Origin: Hyphomicrobiales bacterium
GTDB taxonomy: Bacteria > Pseudomonadota > Alphaproteobacteria > Rhizobiales > Beijerinckiaceae
Direction: 5' to 3'
NCBI GenBank assembly: GCA_028290705.1
Contig: JAQGJH010000115.1
Location: forward strand, 1 to 64,000
DNA length: 64,000 bases
The position numbers were made by a program, and so were the translations under genes. The notes below the pieces were generated by a model that saw nothing but the letters and a program-made list of their open reading frames with translations, was not told the origin of the DNA and did no database searches. Positions 16,009-24,912 of the stretch are shown piece by piece (positions within the stretch are counted from its first letter, which is position 1; every line of letters starts with the position of its first letter).

Positions 16009-17249
16009 CAGAAGAGGCTCAATTGCAACGGTTTCTCGATTTTCGGCGTGACGCAGGCGACGAGACCGGCGGCATCCGTCGCAGCACCGGGATGCCAATC
16101 GAGCGTCACGATGAACGGCCGCATGGTTTTCAGAGAGCGCGTCAAGCGCGCGACGTCCGCGAGACGCAGAGCCGCCAGCCGCCTCATGCGGATCATTTTA
16201 TCGACGCTCTTCACGCCCAGGCCGGGGATGCGCAGCAGCATCTCGCGTGGCGCGCGATTGACGTCGATGGGAAATCGATCGCGATGCGAGACGGCCCAGG
16301 CCATTTTGGGATCCAGCGCGAGATCGAGCATCCCATCTGTCGTCGAGGCGACGATCTCGTCGACCGAGAATTCGTAAAAGCGGTACAGCCAGTCCGCCTG
16401 GTACAGGCGATGCTCTCGCATCAGCGGCGGGGTCTGCGACGGCAACGCCGTCGGGCTCCCGGGTATCGGGCTGAATGCGGAATAATAGACGCGCTTCAGA
16501 TGATAGCCGCTGTAGAGCGTCGCGCTCGTGCGGATGATTTCCGAGTCCGGCGCGGCATCCGCCCCAACGATCATCTGCGTGCTTTGTCCGGCAGGCGCGA
16601 AGCGCGGCGCACGTGTGCTCTTGCGCCGCTCCTCACGTCCCTCCTCCATGCGCAGCCGCAAGCCGCCCATGGCCTTCCGGATCGAGCGGGAATCCTTCTG
16701 GGGCGCAAGTTCCGTGAGACTCTCCTCGCGCGGCAGTTCGACGTTGATCGAAAGCCGGTCAGCATAAAGACCGGCCTCTTCGAGGAGGCGCGGATCGGCG
16801 TCCGGAATGGTCTTCAGATGAATGTAGCCCTTGAAGCCATGGTCTTCGCGCAGGAGCCGCGCCACGCGAACCAGTTGCTCCATCGTGTAATCGGGCGTCC
16901 GGATGATGCCGGACGACAGGAACAATCCCTCGATATAGTTGCGCTTGTAAAAGCCGATCGTCAGGTCGACCACTTCCTCGGGGGTGAAGCGCGCGCGCTG
17001 GACGTTGCTGCTGACCCGGTTCACGCAATAAAGGCAGTCGTAGATGCAATGGTTGGTCAGCAGCAGCTTCAACAGCGAGATGCAACGGCCGTCGGGTGCA
17101 TAGGAGTGGCAGATGCCCATTCCCTCAGTCGAGCCGAGACCGCCATCCCTCGAATGGCGTTTGCTGGTTCCGCTCGAAGCACACGAGGCATCGTATTTCG
17201 CGGCATCGGCCAGCACCGCGAGCTTTGCCATCGAGTCGAGTTGGGCCAT
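16008..17249 (-). CDS. Putative DNA modification/repair radical SAM protein
   Basis: This 413-residue radical-SAM protein belongs to the family co-occurring with UDG-DUF4130 fusions. The 4Fe-4S motif CIYDCLYC uses Cys68, Cys72 and Cys75 and is followed by LFLSSGII and a TIM-barrel core. A C-terminal helix-hairpin-helix (LLRIPGLGVKSVDKMIRMR) suggests DNA binding. The N-terminus is Cys-rich (ASCASS, GICHSY), perhaps for a further cluster. It is first in a two-gene operon, overlapping the glycosylase by one base. A GAAC-N7-GAAC repeat of the alphaproteobacterial LexA type lies 16-30 nt upstream of the ATG, over the likely promoter. The domains and the box are seen; the reaction is unknown. Confidence 0.85.
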   Translation of the reverse strand: MAQLDSMAKLAVLADAAKYDASCASSGTSKRHSRDGGLGSTEGMGICHSYAPDGRCISLLKLLLTNHCIYDCLYCVNRVSSNVQRARFTPEEVVDLTIGFYKRNYIEGLFLSSGIIRTPDYTMEQLVRVARLLREDHGFKGYIHLKTIPDADPRLLEEAGLYADRLSINVELPREESLTELAPQKDSRSIRKAMGGLRLRMEEGREERRKSTRAPRFAPAGQSTQMIVGADAAPDSEIIRTSATLYSGYHLKRVYYSAFSPIPGSPTALPSQTPPLMREHRLYQADWLYRFYEFSVDEIVASTTDGMLDLALDPKMAWAVSHRDRFPIDVNRAPREMLLRIPGLGVKSVDKMIRMRRLAALRLADVARLTRSLKTMRPFIVTLDWHPGAATDAAGLVACVTPKIEKPLQLSLF

Positions 17250-17264
17250 GAAAACGACGCTCCT

Positions 17265-17279
17265 GTTCCGCCTTTGTTC
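17265..17279. promoter_or_regulatory. LexA/SOS-type box upstream of the radical SAM-UDG operon
   Basis: GTTC-N7-GTTC (plus strand; GAAC-N7-GAAC on the coding strand) is an exact match to the alphaproteobacterial LexA operator. It is placed 16-30 nt before the start codon of a DNA-repair-like gene. Confidence 0.65.
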
Positions 17280-17300
17280 TAGGGCGCGGCAGGAGGAGGG

Positions 17301-19130
17301 TCAACCTGAGCGGGGGACGGGCTGATCCACGAAATCGTGAGCTGCCCTCTCCTGGGCCGGGCCTGCGGTGCGGTGCAGGTTGAGGGCGCTGTTGATCAGA
17401 CCGACATGACTGAACGCTTGCGGAAAATTGCCCAGCATCTCGCCCGTTCGCGGATCGTGCTCCTCGGCCAGCAACCCGACATCGTTGGTGAGGGACAACA
17501 GCCGTTCGAAAAGCTGCCGCGCCTCGTCGCGGCGCCCGATCAACACGAGGCTGTCGACCAGCCAGAAGCTGCATGCCAGAAAGACGCCCTCCCCAGGCGG
17601 GAGTCCGTCCTCGACGCTTTCGGTGTCGTAGCGCAGGAGCAAGCCGTTCCACGTCAGTCGATCCTGCACGGCCGAAATGGTGCCGCGAATGCGTGGATCG
17701 TCCGGCGGGAGAAAACCGACGAGCGGAATCTGCAAAAGGCTCGCATCGAGCTGCTTCGAACCATAGGACTGGACGAAGCTGCCAAGCTCGGGGTCGAATC
17801 CCCTGGCGCAGACGTCGGCATGGATATCGTCCGCGACCGCTCGCCATCGGGCGACAGAAAGCGCCTCCTCTTCACTGTGCGGCACGAGAGACGCAGCCCG
17901 GTCGAACGCAACCCAGGCCATCACTTTGGAATGCGTGAAGTGCCGACGCTCACCCCGCACTTCCCAGATGCCCTCGTCCGGCTCGCGCCAGAGTCCGCTC
18001 AGATATTCCAGCCCCACACCGCGCAGCGCCGCCGTGCGCGGATGCGGCGGAAGACCACCCTTGGCCGCCTGCATCATGGCGTCCGATACTTCGCCGTAGA
18101 CGTCCAGCTGGAGCTGCCCTGCGGCGGCATTGCCGACACGCACCGGCTTCGAGCCCCGGAACCCTGCAAGCCAGGGCACCTCCCATTCCGGCAGCTGTCG
18201 TTCACCGGCGACGCCATACATGATCTGCAATTGCGCCGGATCGCCCGCGACGGCGCGCAGCAGCCAATCGCGCCAGGCGCGCGCCTCGCTGTAATAGCCA
18301 AGCTGCATGAATGCCTGCAAAGTAAAGGTTGCGTCGCGAAGCCAGCAGTAGCGATAGTCCCCGTTGCGCGATCCGCCGATCCATTCGGGCAGCGAGGTGG
18401 CGGCTGCCGCCACGATGCCGCCGGTCGGCTCGTAGGTGAGCGCCTTGAGGGTGATGAGAGATCGTTTCACCGGTGCTGAGTAAGCGCCGACGGGTGGACA
18501 ACGATCTGAAAATTCACGCCAGAAGTTTTCCGTCCGTGCAAGTTCGAGCATGGCGTCGCCATGTTGACGCGTCTCGACGGTCGAGCTCTTGTGAGTCAGC
18601 ACGAAGGGCACGTGCTCTCCCGCACGAACCCGAAACTGACCGACCGTTCGATGATCTTCGCCATGCAACTCGGCCGGCGTCCGCAAGAGCAACTGGTCGG
18701 GACCCGCCAGGAGCGACAATGTTCCGTCCTCGAGGCGCGTGACCCACGGAACCGTGCGGCCGTAGTCGAAGCGCACCACCAGGGTCGTCTCGAAATCGAC
18801 CTCGCCCCATTCGCCGATCACGATGCGCACCAGGTCCGCCAGAGGCTGGCGTGGTGTCATGAAGTCGACGACGGTCGCGGCGCCTGTCGACGTCTCGAAT
18901 CGGGTTTCGAGGATGAGGGTGCCATCGCGATAGGACCGCGAGGCCTGCGCCTCAGCATCGACGGGCGCCAGCGCCCAGAAGCCGTTCTCCGGCCCGCCGA
19001 GCAAGGCCGCAAAACATGCCGGTGCATCGAACCTTGGCAGGCAAAGCCAATCGATTGATCCCGCGCGTGAGACGAGCGCAGCCGTCTCGCAATCACCGAT
19101 CAGGGCGTAATCGTCGATCCTGGGCGTCAA
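17301..19130 (-). CDS. Glycoside hydrolase family 15 protein (glucoamylase/trehalase-like)
   Basis: This is a 609-residue cytoplasmic enzyme with the GH15 plan: an N-terminal beta-sandwich beginning RIDDYALIGDCETAALVSR and GSIDWLCLPRFDAPACF, then an alpha/alpha barrel. Barrel landmarks include NGDYRYCWLRDATFTL, the catalytic Glu region PDEGIWEVRGER and the second Glu region RTGEMLGNFPQAFSHVG. Family members of this size hydrolyse alpha-glucans or trehalose. The start is a TTG at 19130, and no in-frame ATG precedes the domain. No signal peptide is seen. The gene is flanked by the radical-SAM operon (50 nt) and a LysR gene, and may be a single transcription unit. The trehalose versus glucan choice is open. 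Confidence 0.85.
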   Translation of the reverse strand: MTPRIDDYALIGDCETAALVSRAGSIDWLCLPRFDAPACFAALLGGPENGFWALAPVDAEAQASRSYRDGTLILETRFETSTGAATVVDFMTPRQPLADLVRIVIGEWGEVDFETTLVVRFDYGRTVPWVTRLEDGTLSLLAGPDQLLLRTPAELHGEDHRTVGQFRVRAGEHVPFVLTHKSSTVETRQHGDAMLELARTENFWREFSDRCPPVGAYSAPVKRSLITLKALTYEPTGGIVAAAATSLPEWIGGSRNGDYRYCWLRDATFTLQAFMQLGYYSEARAWRDWLLRAVAGDPAQLQIMYGVAGERQLPEWEVPWLAGFRGSKPVRVGNAAAGQLQLDVYGEVSDAMMQAAKGGLPPHPRTAALRGVGLEYLSGLWREPDEGIWEVRGERRHFTHSKVMAWVAFDRAASLVPHSEEEALSVARWRAVADDIHADVCARGFDPELGSFVQSYGSKQLDASLLQIPLVGFLPPDDPRIRGTISAVQDRLTWNGLLLRYDTESVEDGLPPGEGVFLACSFWLVDSLVLIGRRDEARQLFERLLSLTNDVGLLAEEHDPRTGEMLGNFPQAFSHVGLINSALNLHRTAGPAQERAAHDFVDQPVPRSG

Positions 19131-19197
19131 ACATGGCTCCGCTTCGCCTACCGTGCGCCTCTATCTGGAGTGCACGTCTCATCCGTCAACGGTCAAG

Positions 19198-20145
19198 TCA
19201 GACGACGATGCGAACGCGATCGGATACGGCTCCGGCACGCTTGCGCAGTTCCGGAATCACGGTTTCGGAAAAGATCTCACGACATTCCTGCGCAACCACC
19301 TGGGCGGCCGTCCCGCCCCGATCCGGCATCCAGACGAGATTGATGCAGCGGATCGGCGTCGAGGACGGAAACGGCGCGATCGTCAGATCGCTGGCCTGAA
19401 CGTTGGCGCAGTACAGACACAACGGCGTGGACGCGGTCCATCCGAGCCCGCTGCGGACGAGATCGAAGACCGCGAACGACGAATCGAATTCGAGCGTGCC
19501 ATGCGTCTCGATCCCGAACCGCTCGAACTGTCGCTCGACGACCCGGCTCAGTCTGCGCTTCGGCCCATACCGGATCATGTCGAGCGATTTTGCGAGAGCC
19601 GCCATGTCGGGCCAATCGGCAGGCGCGGCGCGGTTGCGTGGCAGGCAAAGCACCACTGGTTCGACCAGCAGACCGATGGATTCTGCGCCCTCGACGCCGT
19701 CGACTTGTTCGGTCGTGATGATCATGTCGATCTCGCCGCGGATCAGCTCCGGCAGCAAGGGATGCGTCGTGCCACTGGTGATCGACAGGTTGCCCACCTT
19801 GCTCGACAGGCGCGGCACCAGCTTTGGCAGCAAGGCAGCTGCCACGGATTCGATCATGCCGATTTTGAGTTCGGGGATCTCGCTGTCCCGATAGCGCTTC
19901 AAGCCCCGTTCGATCTCGTCGATTTCGCCAAACAATTTGCGCGCACGCCGCCTGAGGAATTCGCCCGCGATACTCGGGCGCGGGGGCCGCACGGAACGGT
20001 CGACCAGCAAGAGACCCAGCTCTCGCTCGAGCTTGGAAAGATGCTGGGAGACGGCCGCCTGCGTGACGCCCAGCGTTCTTGCAGCCGAGGTCAGTCCGCC
20101 CGTCTCGCACACGGCGAGAAAGATTTCGAGCCCTCGAATGTCCAA
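19198..20145 (-). CDS. LysR-family transcriptional regulator
   Basis: This is a 315-residue LTTR with the DNA-binding domain at residues 1-60 (IFLAVCETGGLTSAARTLGVTQAAVSQ, split across helices) and a C-terminal effector domain starting about ELKIGMIESVAAALLPKL. The start codon is TTG with GGGAGG upstream. It lies 61 nt downstream of the second isochorismatase gene on the same strand, so it may be the distal gene of the ABC-isochorismatase operon and control it, possibly by sensing the imported amide (inference). The next gene is GH15, 67 nt further. Confidence 0.85.
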   Translation of the reverse strand: MDIRGLEIFLAVCETGGLTSAARTLGVTQAAVSQHLSKLERELGLLLVDRSVRPPRPSIAGEFLRRRARKLFGEIDEIERGLKRYRDSEIPELKIGMIESVAAALLPKLVPRLSSKVGNLSITSGTTHPLLPELIRGEIDMIITTEQVDGVEGAESIGLLVEPVVLCLPRNRAAPADWPDMAALAKSLDMIRYGPKRRLSRVVERQFERFGIETHGTLEFDSSFAVFDLVRSGLGWTASTPLCLYCANVQASDLTIAPFPSSTPIRCINLVWMPDRGGTAAQVVAQECREIFSETVIPELRKRAGAVSDRVRIVV

Positions 20146-20206
20146 ACTCCCGGTCCTCCCCGCAGGTCAGATACGCAGGAGAACTGCAAGCAATGTGCCG
20201 TCCGTC

Positions 20207-20998
20207 TCAGCTCGAGGCCACGAGGCGCAGATGCGACCCGTCCGACGCTGCGGGCTTCGGCAGCCCGGGAAAAAGATCGTCGGGCAGCGTGCTCACATGC
20301 GCGATGATTTCGCTGGACGGCAGAACGTCTGCATATTTCGCATGCATGTCGCACAGGTTCACGGCATGGCTGGCCTGCGACCGGTCGAAACAACCATCTT
20401 CCGCAACCGCCACACGAAAGTTGAGGCTGAAGGCATCGATGACTGTCGCGCGAACGCAGCCTGACGTGGTCGTGCCCGTGACGATGACGCTATCGGCGCC
20501 GAGCAACTGCAGATAACTCGCGAGATTCGTCCCGAAAAATCCCGAGGGCTTCTGCTTCAGGACGACGATGTCCTGGGGCTGCGGACCGATCTGCCGCACG
20601 ATCTCGTTGGCGTCGAGCTCCTGGGTCGGGCGCGGCACCGATTCATCCGTGCGGGTGTTCTTCCACGCCCAGCTGCCGATATCCCAGCCGTCGGCCCTCG
20701 TCTGGCCGGTCGTGTAGATGACCGGAAGCTTTTTGGCCCGAAACGCCTTGGCGAGATCGTCGATGGCCGCGATCGCGTCCCAACTCTCTGCGCCGCAGGA
20801 ATTGCTCCAACGCTTGATGGAATCCAGAATCGGCTCCGGCTTGTCGCCCGAAAATCCATAGCTCACATCGATCACGAGCAGCGCGGGCTTCTTGCCGAAA
20901 CCCGCGCGGGCGCCGAAGCCCGAAGTCGCGAAGACCTGCTTGTCGCGTTCAGTGAGATATTGATCCCAGATCCGGCCGTTCTTCCTGTCTTCGCTCAT
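20207..20998 (-). CDS. Isochorismatase-fold cysteine hydrolase, paralog 2
   Basis: This is a 263-residue cysteine hydrolase of the isochorismatase/N-carbamoylsarcosine amidase family. The catalytic triad is visible: Asp in LLVIDVSYGF, Lys in VVLKQKPSGFFG and nucleophile Cys in TTTSGCVRATVIDAFS. The family cleaves amides such as N-carbamoylsarcosine, maleamate, nicotinamide or ureidoacrylate. It is very close in sequence to the gene upstream across the whole length, so the two are tandem duplicates. The track starts at a GTG at 21007; the ATG at 20998 has GAGG 8 nt upstream. It is separated by 10 nt from the first paralog and clearly shares its operon. The substrate is not predictable. Confidence 0.85.
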   Translation of the reverse strand: MSEDRKNGRIWDQYLTERDKQVFATSGFGARAGFGKKPALLVIDVSYGFSGDKPEPILDSIKRWSNSCGAESWDAIAAIDDLAKAFRAKKLPVIYTTGQTRADGWDIGSWAWKNTRTDESVPRPTQELDANEIVRQIGPQPQDIVVLKQKPSGFFGTNLASYLQLLGADSVIVTGTTTSGCVRATVIDAFSLNFRVAVAEDGCFDRSQASHAVNLCDMHAKYADVLPSSEIIAHVSTLPDDLFPGLPKPAASDGSHLRLVASS

Positions 20999-21008
20999 CT
21001 CATCCACC

Positions 21009-21776
21009 TCAGTAATTGACGGCCTTGGCTTCAGCCTTGGGTGCGCCTTTCGGCAGGTCGAACATGCCCGAGGGAAGCGTATCGAAGAACGACAACACCT
21101 CCGCGGTCTTCACCACGTCGGCATATTTGGCGTTCATGTCACAGAGGTTGATGGCATGGCTGGCCTGGGATCGGTCGAAACATCCCTCCTCGGCGAGAGC
21201 GACGCGGAAGTTGAGGCTGAATGCATCCAGCACGGTGGCGCGCACGCATCCTGACGTCGTGGTCCCGGTCACGATCACGCTGTCGCAGCCCAGCAGTTGC
21301 AGATAGCTCGCCATGTTGGTGCCGAAGAAACCCGACGGCTTCTGCTTCAGGATGACGATGTCCTGGGGAGCCGGCGCAATCTCCGGCACGATCTCGTTGC
21401 CGTCGATGTTGCTGACCGGAACCTTGGGCTTCTCACCGCCGCGGCTGTTCTTCCACCCCCAGGAGCCAGCGTCCCAATTGTCTTCGCGCCGCACGCCCGT
21501 CGTGTAGATGACCGGCAGGCCCTTCGCGTGGGCCTTGTCGATGAGCGACCGGATGGCGGCAACCGCCGGCCAGGCATCCTCACCGCAGGAATTTCGCCAG
21601 CGCTTGATGGACTCGAGGATCGGCTCCGGCTTGTCGCCGCAGAAGGCGTAATTGACATCGATGACGAGCAGCGCCGGTCTTTTGCCGAAGCCCCCACGCG
21701 CGCCATATCCCGAGGCTTCGAAGACCGCCTTGTCGCGATCCGTCAGAAATTCGTTCCACACTGGTTCCGACATCAT
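21009..21776 (-). CDS. Isochorismatase-fold cysteine hydrolase, paralog 1
   Basis: This is a 255-residue paralog of the next gene with the same triad (Asp in LLVIDVNYAF, Lys in VILKQKPSGFFG, Cys in TTTSGCVRATVLDAFS). Clear differences from the paralog lie in the middle loop (KVPVSNIDGNEIVPEI) and the C-terminus, which may change specificity. It follows the ABC binding-protein gene by 49 nt. The set suggests uptake of a small amide or carbamoyl compound and its hydrolysis. Two ATGs in a row (21776 and 21773) can start it; the difference is one residue. Confidence 0.85.
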   Translation of the reverse strand: MMSEPVWNEFLTDRDKAVFEASGYGARGGFGKRPALLVIDVNYAFCGDKPEPILESIKRWRNSCGEDAWPAVAAIRSLIDKAHAKGLPVIYTTGVRREDNWDAGSWGWKNSRGGEKPKVPVSNIDGNEIVPEIAPAPQDIVILKQKPSGFFGTNMASYLQLLGCDSVIVTGTTTSGCVRATVLDAFSLNFRVALAEEGCFDRSQASHAINLCDMNAKYADVVKTAEVLSFFDTLPSGMFDLPKGAPKAEAKAVNY

Positions 21777-21825
21777 GCTTCTCCCAATGGTCTGGACATC
21801 GCTGTCCGTTGATCCGAGGCTGAAA

Positions 21826-22869
21826 TTACTTGGCGACCTCAGCCTTGAGGGCCTTGAGGAAGCGATTGTCGATGATCTGATCGTAAGGAACGTCCTGCTT
21901 GAGAATGCCGGCTTCCATCACGACGGATTTGCCGGTGTCCCATGACGCCTGCGAGATCGAGCCGTCCTTGCTCCACAGCTCGTCCTTGAAGGTGCGGTCC
22001 AGAGTAGCCTTCAGGTCTTCCTCCGACATGGTGGGAAACTCCTTCTTGGCCACGAGGGTCGCTTCGCCCGGATTGGCGTAGGTGAACTTCAATCCCTTCA
22101 CGACGCCGTTGACGAACTTCTGCACGGTATCCGGATCCTTCTCGATGGAGTCGAGACGCACGTTCAGTGTCGAATAGGCGTAGGGACCCAGATCTTTGGG
22201 AACCGACAGGAAAGGTTCGCCCCAGAGGCCTTCCTTGAGACCGCGTGCGATCAGCGGCTCCGAAACGTTGCCGATGTCGGCCGCGCCCGTCTTGACGGTC
22301 GCGATCACGGCAGCCGTCGACGTTTCGACCAACGTCACGTCCTTTTTCACGTCGAGCCCATATTTGGCCATGAGGTATCGGGTGATCGAATTCGGCGTGC
22401 CGCTGTATTGGCCGACGCCGATCTTCTTGCCCTTGAAATAATCGGCCATGCTCTCGCCGGGCTTCGGCTCCTTGCCTTTCCGGGCCACGAAATAAACATT
22501 GCCGCGATCGACCACGTTCACGACGGCGCGCAACTCCGCACCCTTCAGCTTGGCGAATGCATTGTGCTCGGGCCCACCGATGAATGCGAATGCCTGACCG
22601 GTCAGCACGGCGTTGGTGTGGCCAGACCCGCTGTCCACGGTCATCACCTTCACCTCGATGCCCTCTTCGGCGAAGTAGCCCTTGTGCATGGCGACGTAGA
22701 GCGGGAGGTACCCGATGCCGTGCGTCGGCTCCGCCACGATGAGCGTCTTCTTTGCCTGCGCGTTTGCCGTCGCGGGCAAGGCCAGGGAAAGGGATGCGGC
22801 GGCTGCGGCAGATGCGAGCGCCAACGTCGTCCGGCGGGTCAGACCGCGCATGCGTGTGATCGTCTTCAT
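21826..22869 (-). CDS. ABC transporter substrate-binding protein, NitT/TauT (SsuA/THI5-like)
   Basis: This is a 347-residue periplasmic protein. The signal has RGLTRRT followed by a long Ala-rich hydrophobic stretch ending ANAQA; the paired Arg could allow Tat export. The mature start TLIVAEPTHGIGYLPLYVAMHKGYFAEEGIEV is the NMT1/SsuA-like signature, and the phrase AFIGGPEHNAF supplies a ligand loop. GGAG precedes the ATG. The order ATPase-permease-binding protein-hydrolase-hydrolase-LysR on one strand gives a single importer-catabolism unit. Nitrate, taurine, thiamine precursors and aromatic amides are all known NitT/TauT-family substrates; the hydrolases favour an amide (inference). Confidence 0.85.
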   Translation of the reverse strand: MKTITRMRGLTRRTTLALASAAAAASLSLALPATANAQAKKTLIVAEPTHGIGYLPLYVAMHKGYFAEEGIEVKVMTVDSGSGHTNAVLTGQAFAFIGGPEHNAFAKLKGAELRAVVNVVDRGNVYFVARKGKEPKPGESMADYFKGKKIGVGQYSGTPNSITRYLMAKYGLDVKKDVTLVETSTAAVIATVKTGAADIGNVSEPLIARGLKEGLWGEPFLSVPKDLGPYAYSTLNVRLDSIEKDPDTVQKFVNGVVKGLKFTYANPGEATLVAKKEFPTMSEEDLKATLDRTFKDELWSKDGSISQASWDTGKSVVMEAGILKQDVPYDQIIDNRFLKALKAEVAK

Positions 22870-22918
22870 GTTGATCTCCAAGATCAGGCGTCGAGACTGA
22901 AAGGATTGACGTCGCGTT

Positions 22919-23794
22919 TCAGTGCACGATGCCCTTGCGAAGGAATTTTTCGAGGTAGGCGACAGACACGTACATGACCATCGACAGCGCCGAGAGCACG
23001 AACACGGCCACCCAGACGAGCGGGATTTCATACGTCTGCCCGGCGTAGAGGATCGTGCGGCCGAGGCCGTGCTGCGAGGACACGAATTCACCCACGATGG
23101 CGCCGGTGAGCGCCAGCCCGATGTTCACCCGCAGGATCGAGATGATCCACGGAATGCAAGCCGGCATGACCAGCTTGGTGAAGACCTGCCAGCGGCTCGC
23201 GCCAAGCGAGTAGAACAGCCGCTCCTGATCCTTGTCGACGGCCTGAACGCCCGCATAGGACGTCAGTGTCGAGACCACCAGCGTCAGCGCGGTGGCGATC
23301 GCCACCTTCGACGATAGGCCCATGCCGAAAACCAGGATGATGAGCGGCGCGAGGGCGAGCTTGGGCAGCGACTCGAGACAGATGATGTAGGGCTGCATGA
23401 TGCGCGCATAGTTTCGCGACCACCAGAACGACATTCCGAGCAGCGATCCCATCGTCGTCCCGATGAAGAACCCCAGCAAGGTGGACCGAAACGTGAAAGC
23501 GATGTCGGTGAACGCGTCTCCCTGGGTGAAGAAAATCACTCCGGTCTGGAAGATCGCACTGGGCATCGACCAGAAGAACGGATCAATGACGCCGAACCGT
23601 GCGCCAAGCTCCCACGCAAGCACCAGGCCCACGAGAAGCCCGACCTGCACGAGCGCAATGAGGGAACTCGGCCAATCCCGCCGGACCGGCAGGCGGCGCA
23701 CCGGACGGGCGCGCGGCTCGATCATGGACGTTGCACTCGACGTCGTGTCCCTGACGGACTGCGGCATCGGCAAGGAAGAGGTCTTGGTAGCCAT
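22919..23794 (-). CDS. ABC transporter permease, NitT/TauT type
   Basis: This is a 291-residue inner-membrane permease with about six hydrophobic segments after a polar N-terminal tail of some 45 residues. The coupling-helix motif (EAA-like) is seen as YSLGASRWQVFTKLVMPACIPWI. The track uses an upstream TTG; ATG 23794 with AAGG in front is preferred. It is placed between the ATPase and binding protein, 30 nt after the former and 49 nt before the latter. Confidence 0.85.
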   Translation of the reverse strand: MATKTSSLPMPQSVRDTTSSATSMIEPRARPVRRLPVRRDWPSSLIALVQVGLLVGLVLAWELGARFGVIDPFFWSMPSAIFQTGVIFFTQGDAFTDIAFTFRSTLLGFFIGTTMGSLLGMSFWWSRNYARIMQPYIICLESLPKLALAPLIILVFGMGLSSKVAIATALTLVVSTLTSYAGVQAVDKDQERLFYSLGASRWQVFTKLVMPACIPWIISILRVNIGLALTGAIVGEFVSSQHGLGRTILYAGQTYEIPLVWVAVFVLSALSMVMYVSVAYLEKFLRKGIVH

Positions 23795-23824
23795 CGGCAA
23801 CCTTTCAAGCGTAATCGCGAAGCC

Positions 23825-24610
23825 TCAGGCGGCTTCGGAAGCGGGTTTGTCCATGTGGAGAAGATCGAGGCAGTACTTCTTCATCGCGACGAAACGCGGT
23901 GAGCTCACGACCGAGCGGTCACGCGGTCGAGGCAGGTCAATCGGCAGCTTCTCGACCAGCCGCCCCGGCCTGCTGGCCATGACGTAGATCTCGTCCGACA
24001 GAAAAATCGCTTCCTCGACGTCATGCGTGACGAACACGACCGTACGGCCGAAATCGTTGAACAGCTGCAGCAGCCACTCCTGCATGCGCCCCTTCGTCTG
24101 CGCATCGAGCGCGCCGAACGGCTCATCGAGCAGCACCACGTCCTGATCGACCAGCAGGGTTCGCAGCAGGGCCGCGCGCTGACGCATCCCTCCGGAGAGC
24201 GAGGAAGGATAGCGATGCTCGAACCCGCCGAGCCCGTACTTCGCGAGCAGCGGCATGGCGCGCTCGCGCGCATCCTTCATCTTGACGCCACGGATTTCCA
24301 TGCCAAGCGCGACATTGTCCAGAACCGTCCGCCATGGCAGCAGAAGGTCCTTCTGCAGCATGTACCCGACCCTGCCGATGAGGCCGGTGGCATCCTCACC
24401 GTCGATGAGCACACGCCCCGTGGTGGGAGGCTGCAGGCCTGCCACGATGTTGAAAATCGTGCTCTTGCCGCAACCGGAAGGTCCGATCAGCGAGATGAAC
24501 TTGTTGGCCGGGATTTGCAGATCGACGGGAGCGAGCGCCGTGAAAGGTTGTCCGTCCGTCTGGAACGTCATCGAGACATTTTCCAGAACCAGCTTTGGTT
24601 GGCTCGACAT
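23825..24610 (-). CDS. ABC transporter ATP-binding protein, NitT/TauT type
   Basis: This is a 261-residue nucleotide-binding subunit. Walker A is GPSGCGKSTIF, the Q-loop is in GYMLQKDLLLPW, the signature is LSGGMRQRAALL, Walker B is VVLLDEPFGALD and the H-loop is FVTHDVEEA. All motifs are intact. GGAGG lies 6 nt before the ATG at 24610, so the longer track start is rejected. It is the first gene of the importer-hydrolase unit, with about 300 nt of non-coding DNA upstream that should hold the promoter. Confidence 0.9.
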   Translation of the reverse strand: MSSQPKLVLENVSMTFQTDGQPFTALAPVDLQIPANKFISLIGPSGCGKSTIFNIVAGLQPPTTGRVLIDGEDATGLIGRVGYMLQKDLLLPWRTVLDNVALGMEIRGVKMKDARERAMPLLAKYGLGGFEHRYPSSLSGGMRQRAALLRTLLVDQDVVLLDEPFGALDAQTKGRMQEWLLQLFNDFGRTVVFVTHDVEEAIFLSDEIYVMASRPGRLVEKLPIDLPRPRDRSVVSSPRFVAMKKYCLDLLHMDKPASEAA

Positions 24611-24912
24611 CAGTCGCCTCCATAAGCGCAGGATCGCGGTCCTGCCATCCTGCGGAAGCCTCAAGCATGCGCCGTGCCAAGCGGACTTGGCGCCGGGTTC
24701 TCTCTGAACTGCGCGATGGACCCGTTCGAACCCGACACGTTGCGCCTGCCGGGGTTGGCGCAGCCTTGCTCTCCGGCTCGAATTCGATCACCGCGAGACG
24801 GTCGATCGACACAGAGAAGGTGCTCTAAAATCAGCGGCTGCCAGCGCAACTTCAGCGGATCTGATGGAAGAATGCCCAGCAATAGGGCAAGTCTGCCCGC
24901 TCGCACGACATC
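24611..24912. other. Intergenic region upstream of the ABC importer unit
   Basis: This stretch of about 300 bp has no convincing gene; the ORFs on the track here are weak extensions or shadows. It contains the palindrome GTCGATCGAC (24801-24810) and presumably the importer promoter on the minus strand. I could not pick a promoter with confidence. Confidence 0.5.

Noticed and set aside
24801-24810. GTCGATCGAC palindrome as a specific operator
   Set aside because: Short GC-rich palindromes are common here, and no second copy or promoter alignment supports it.
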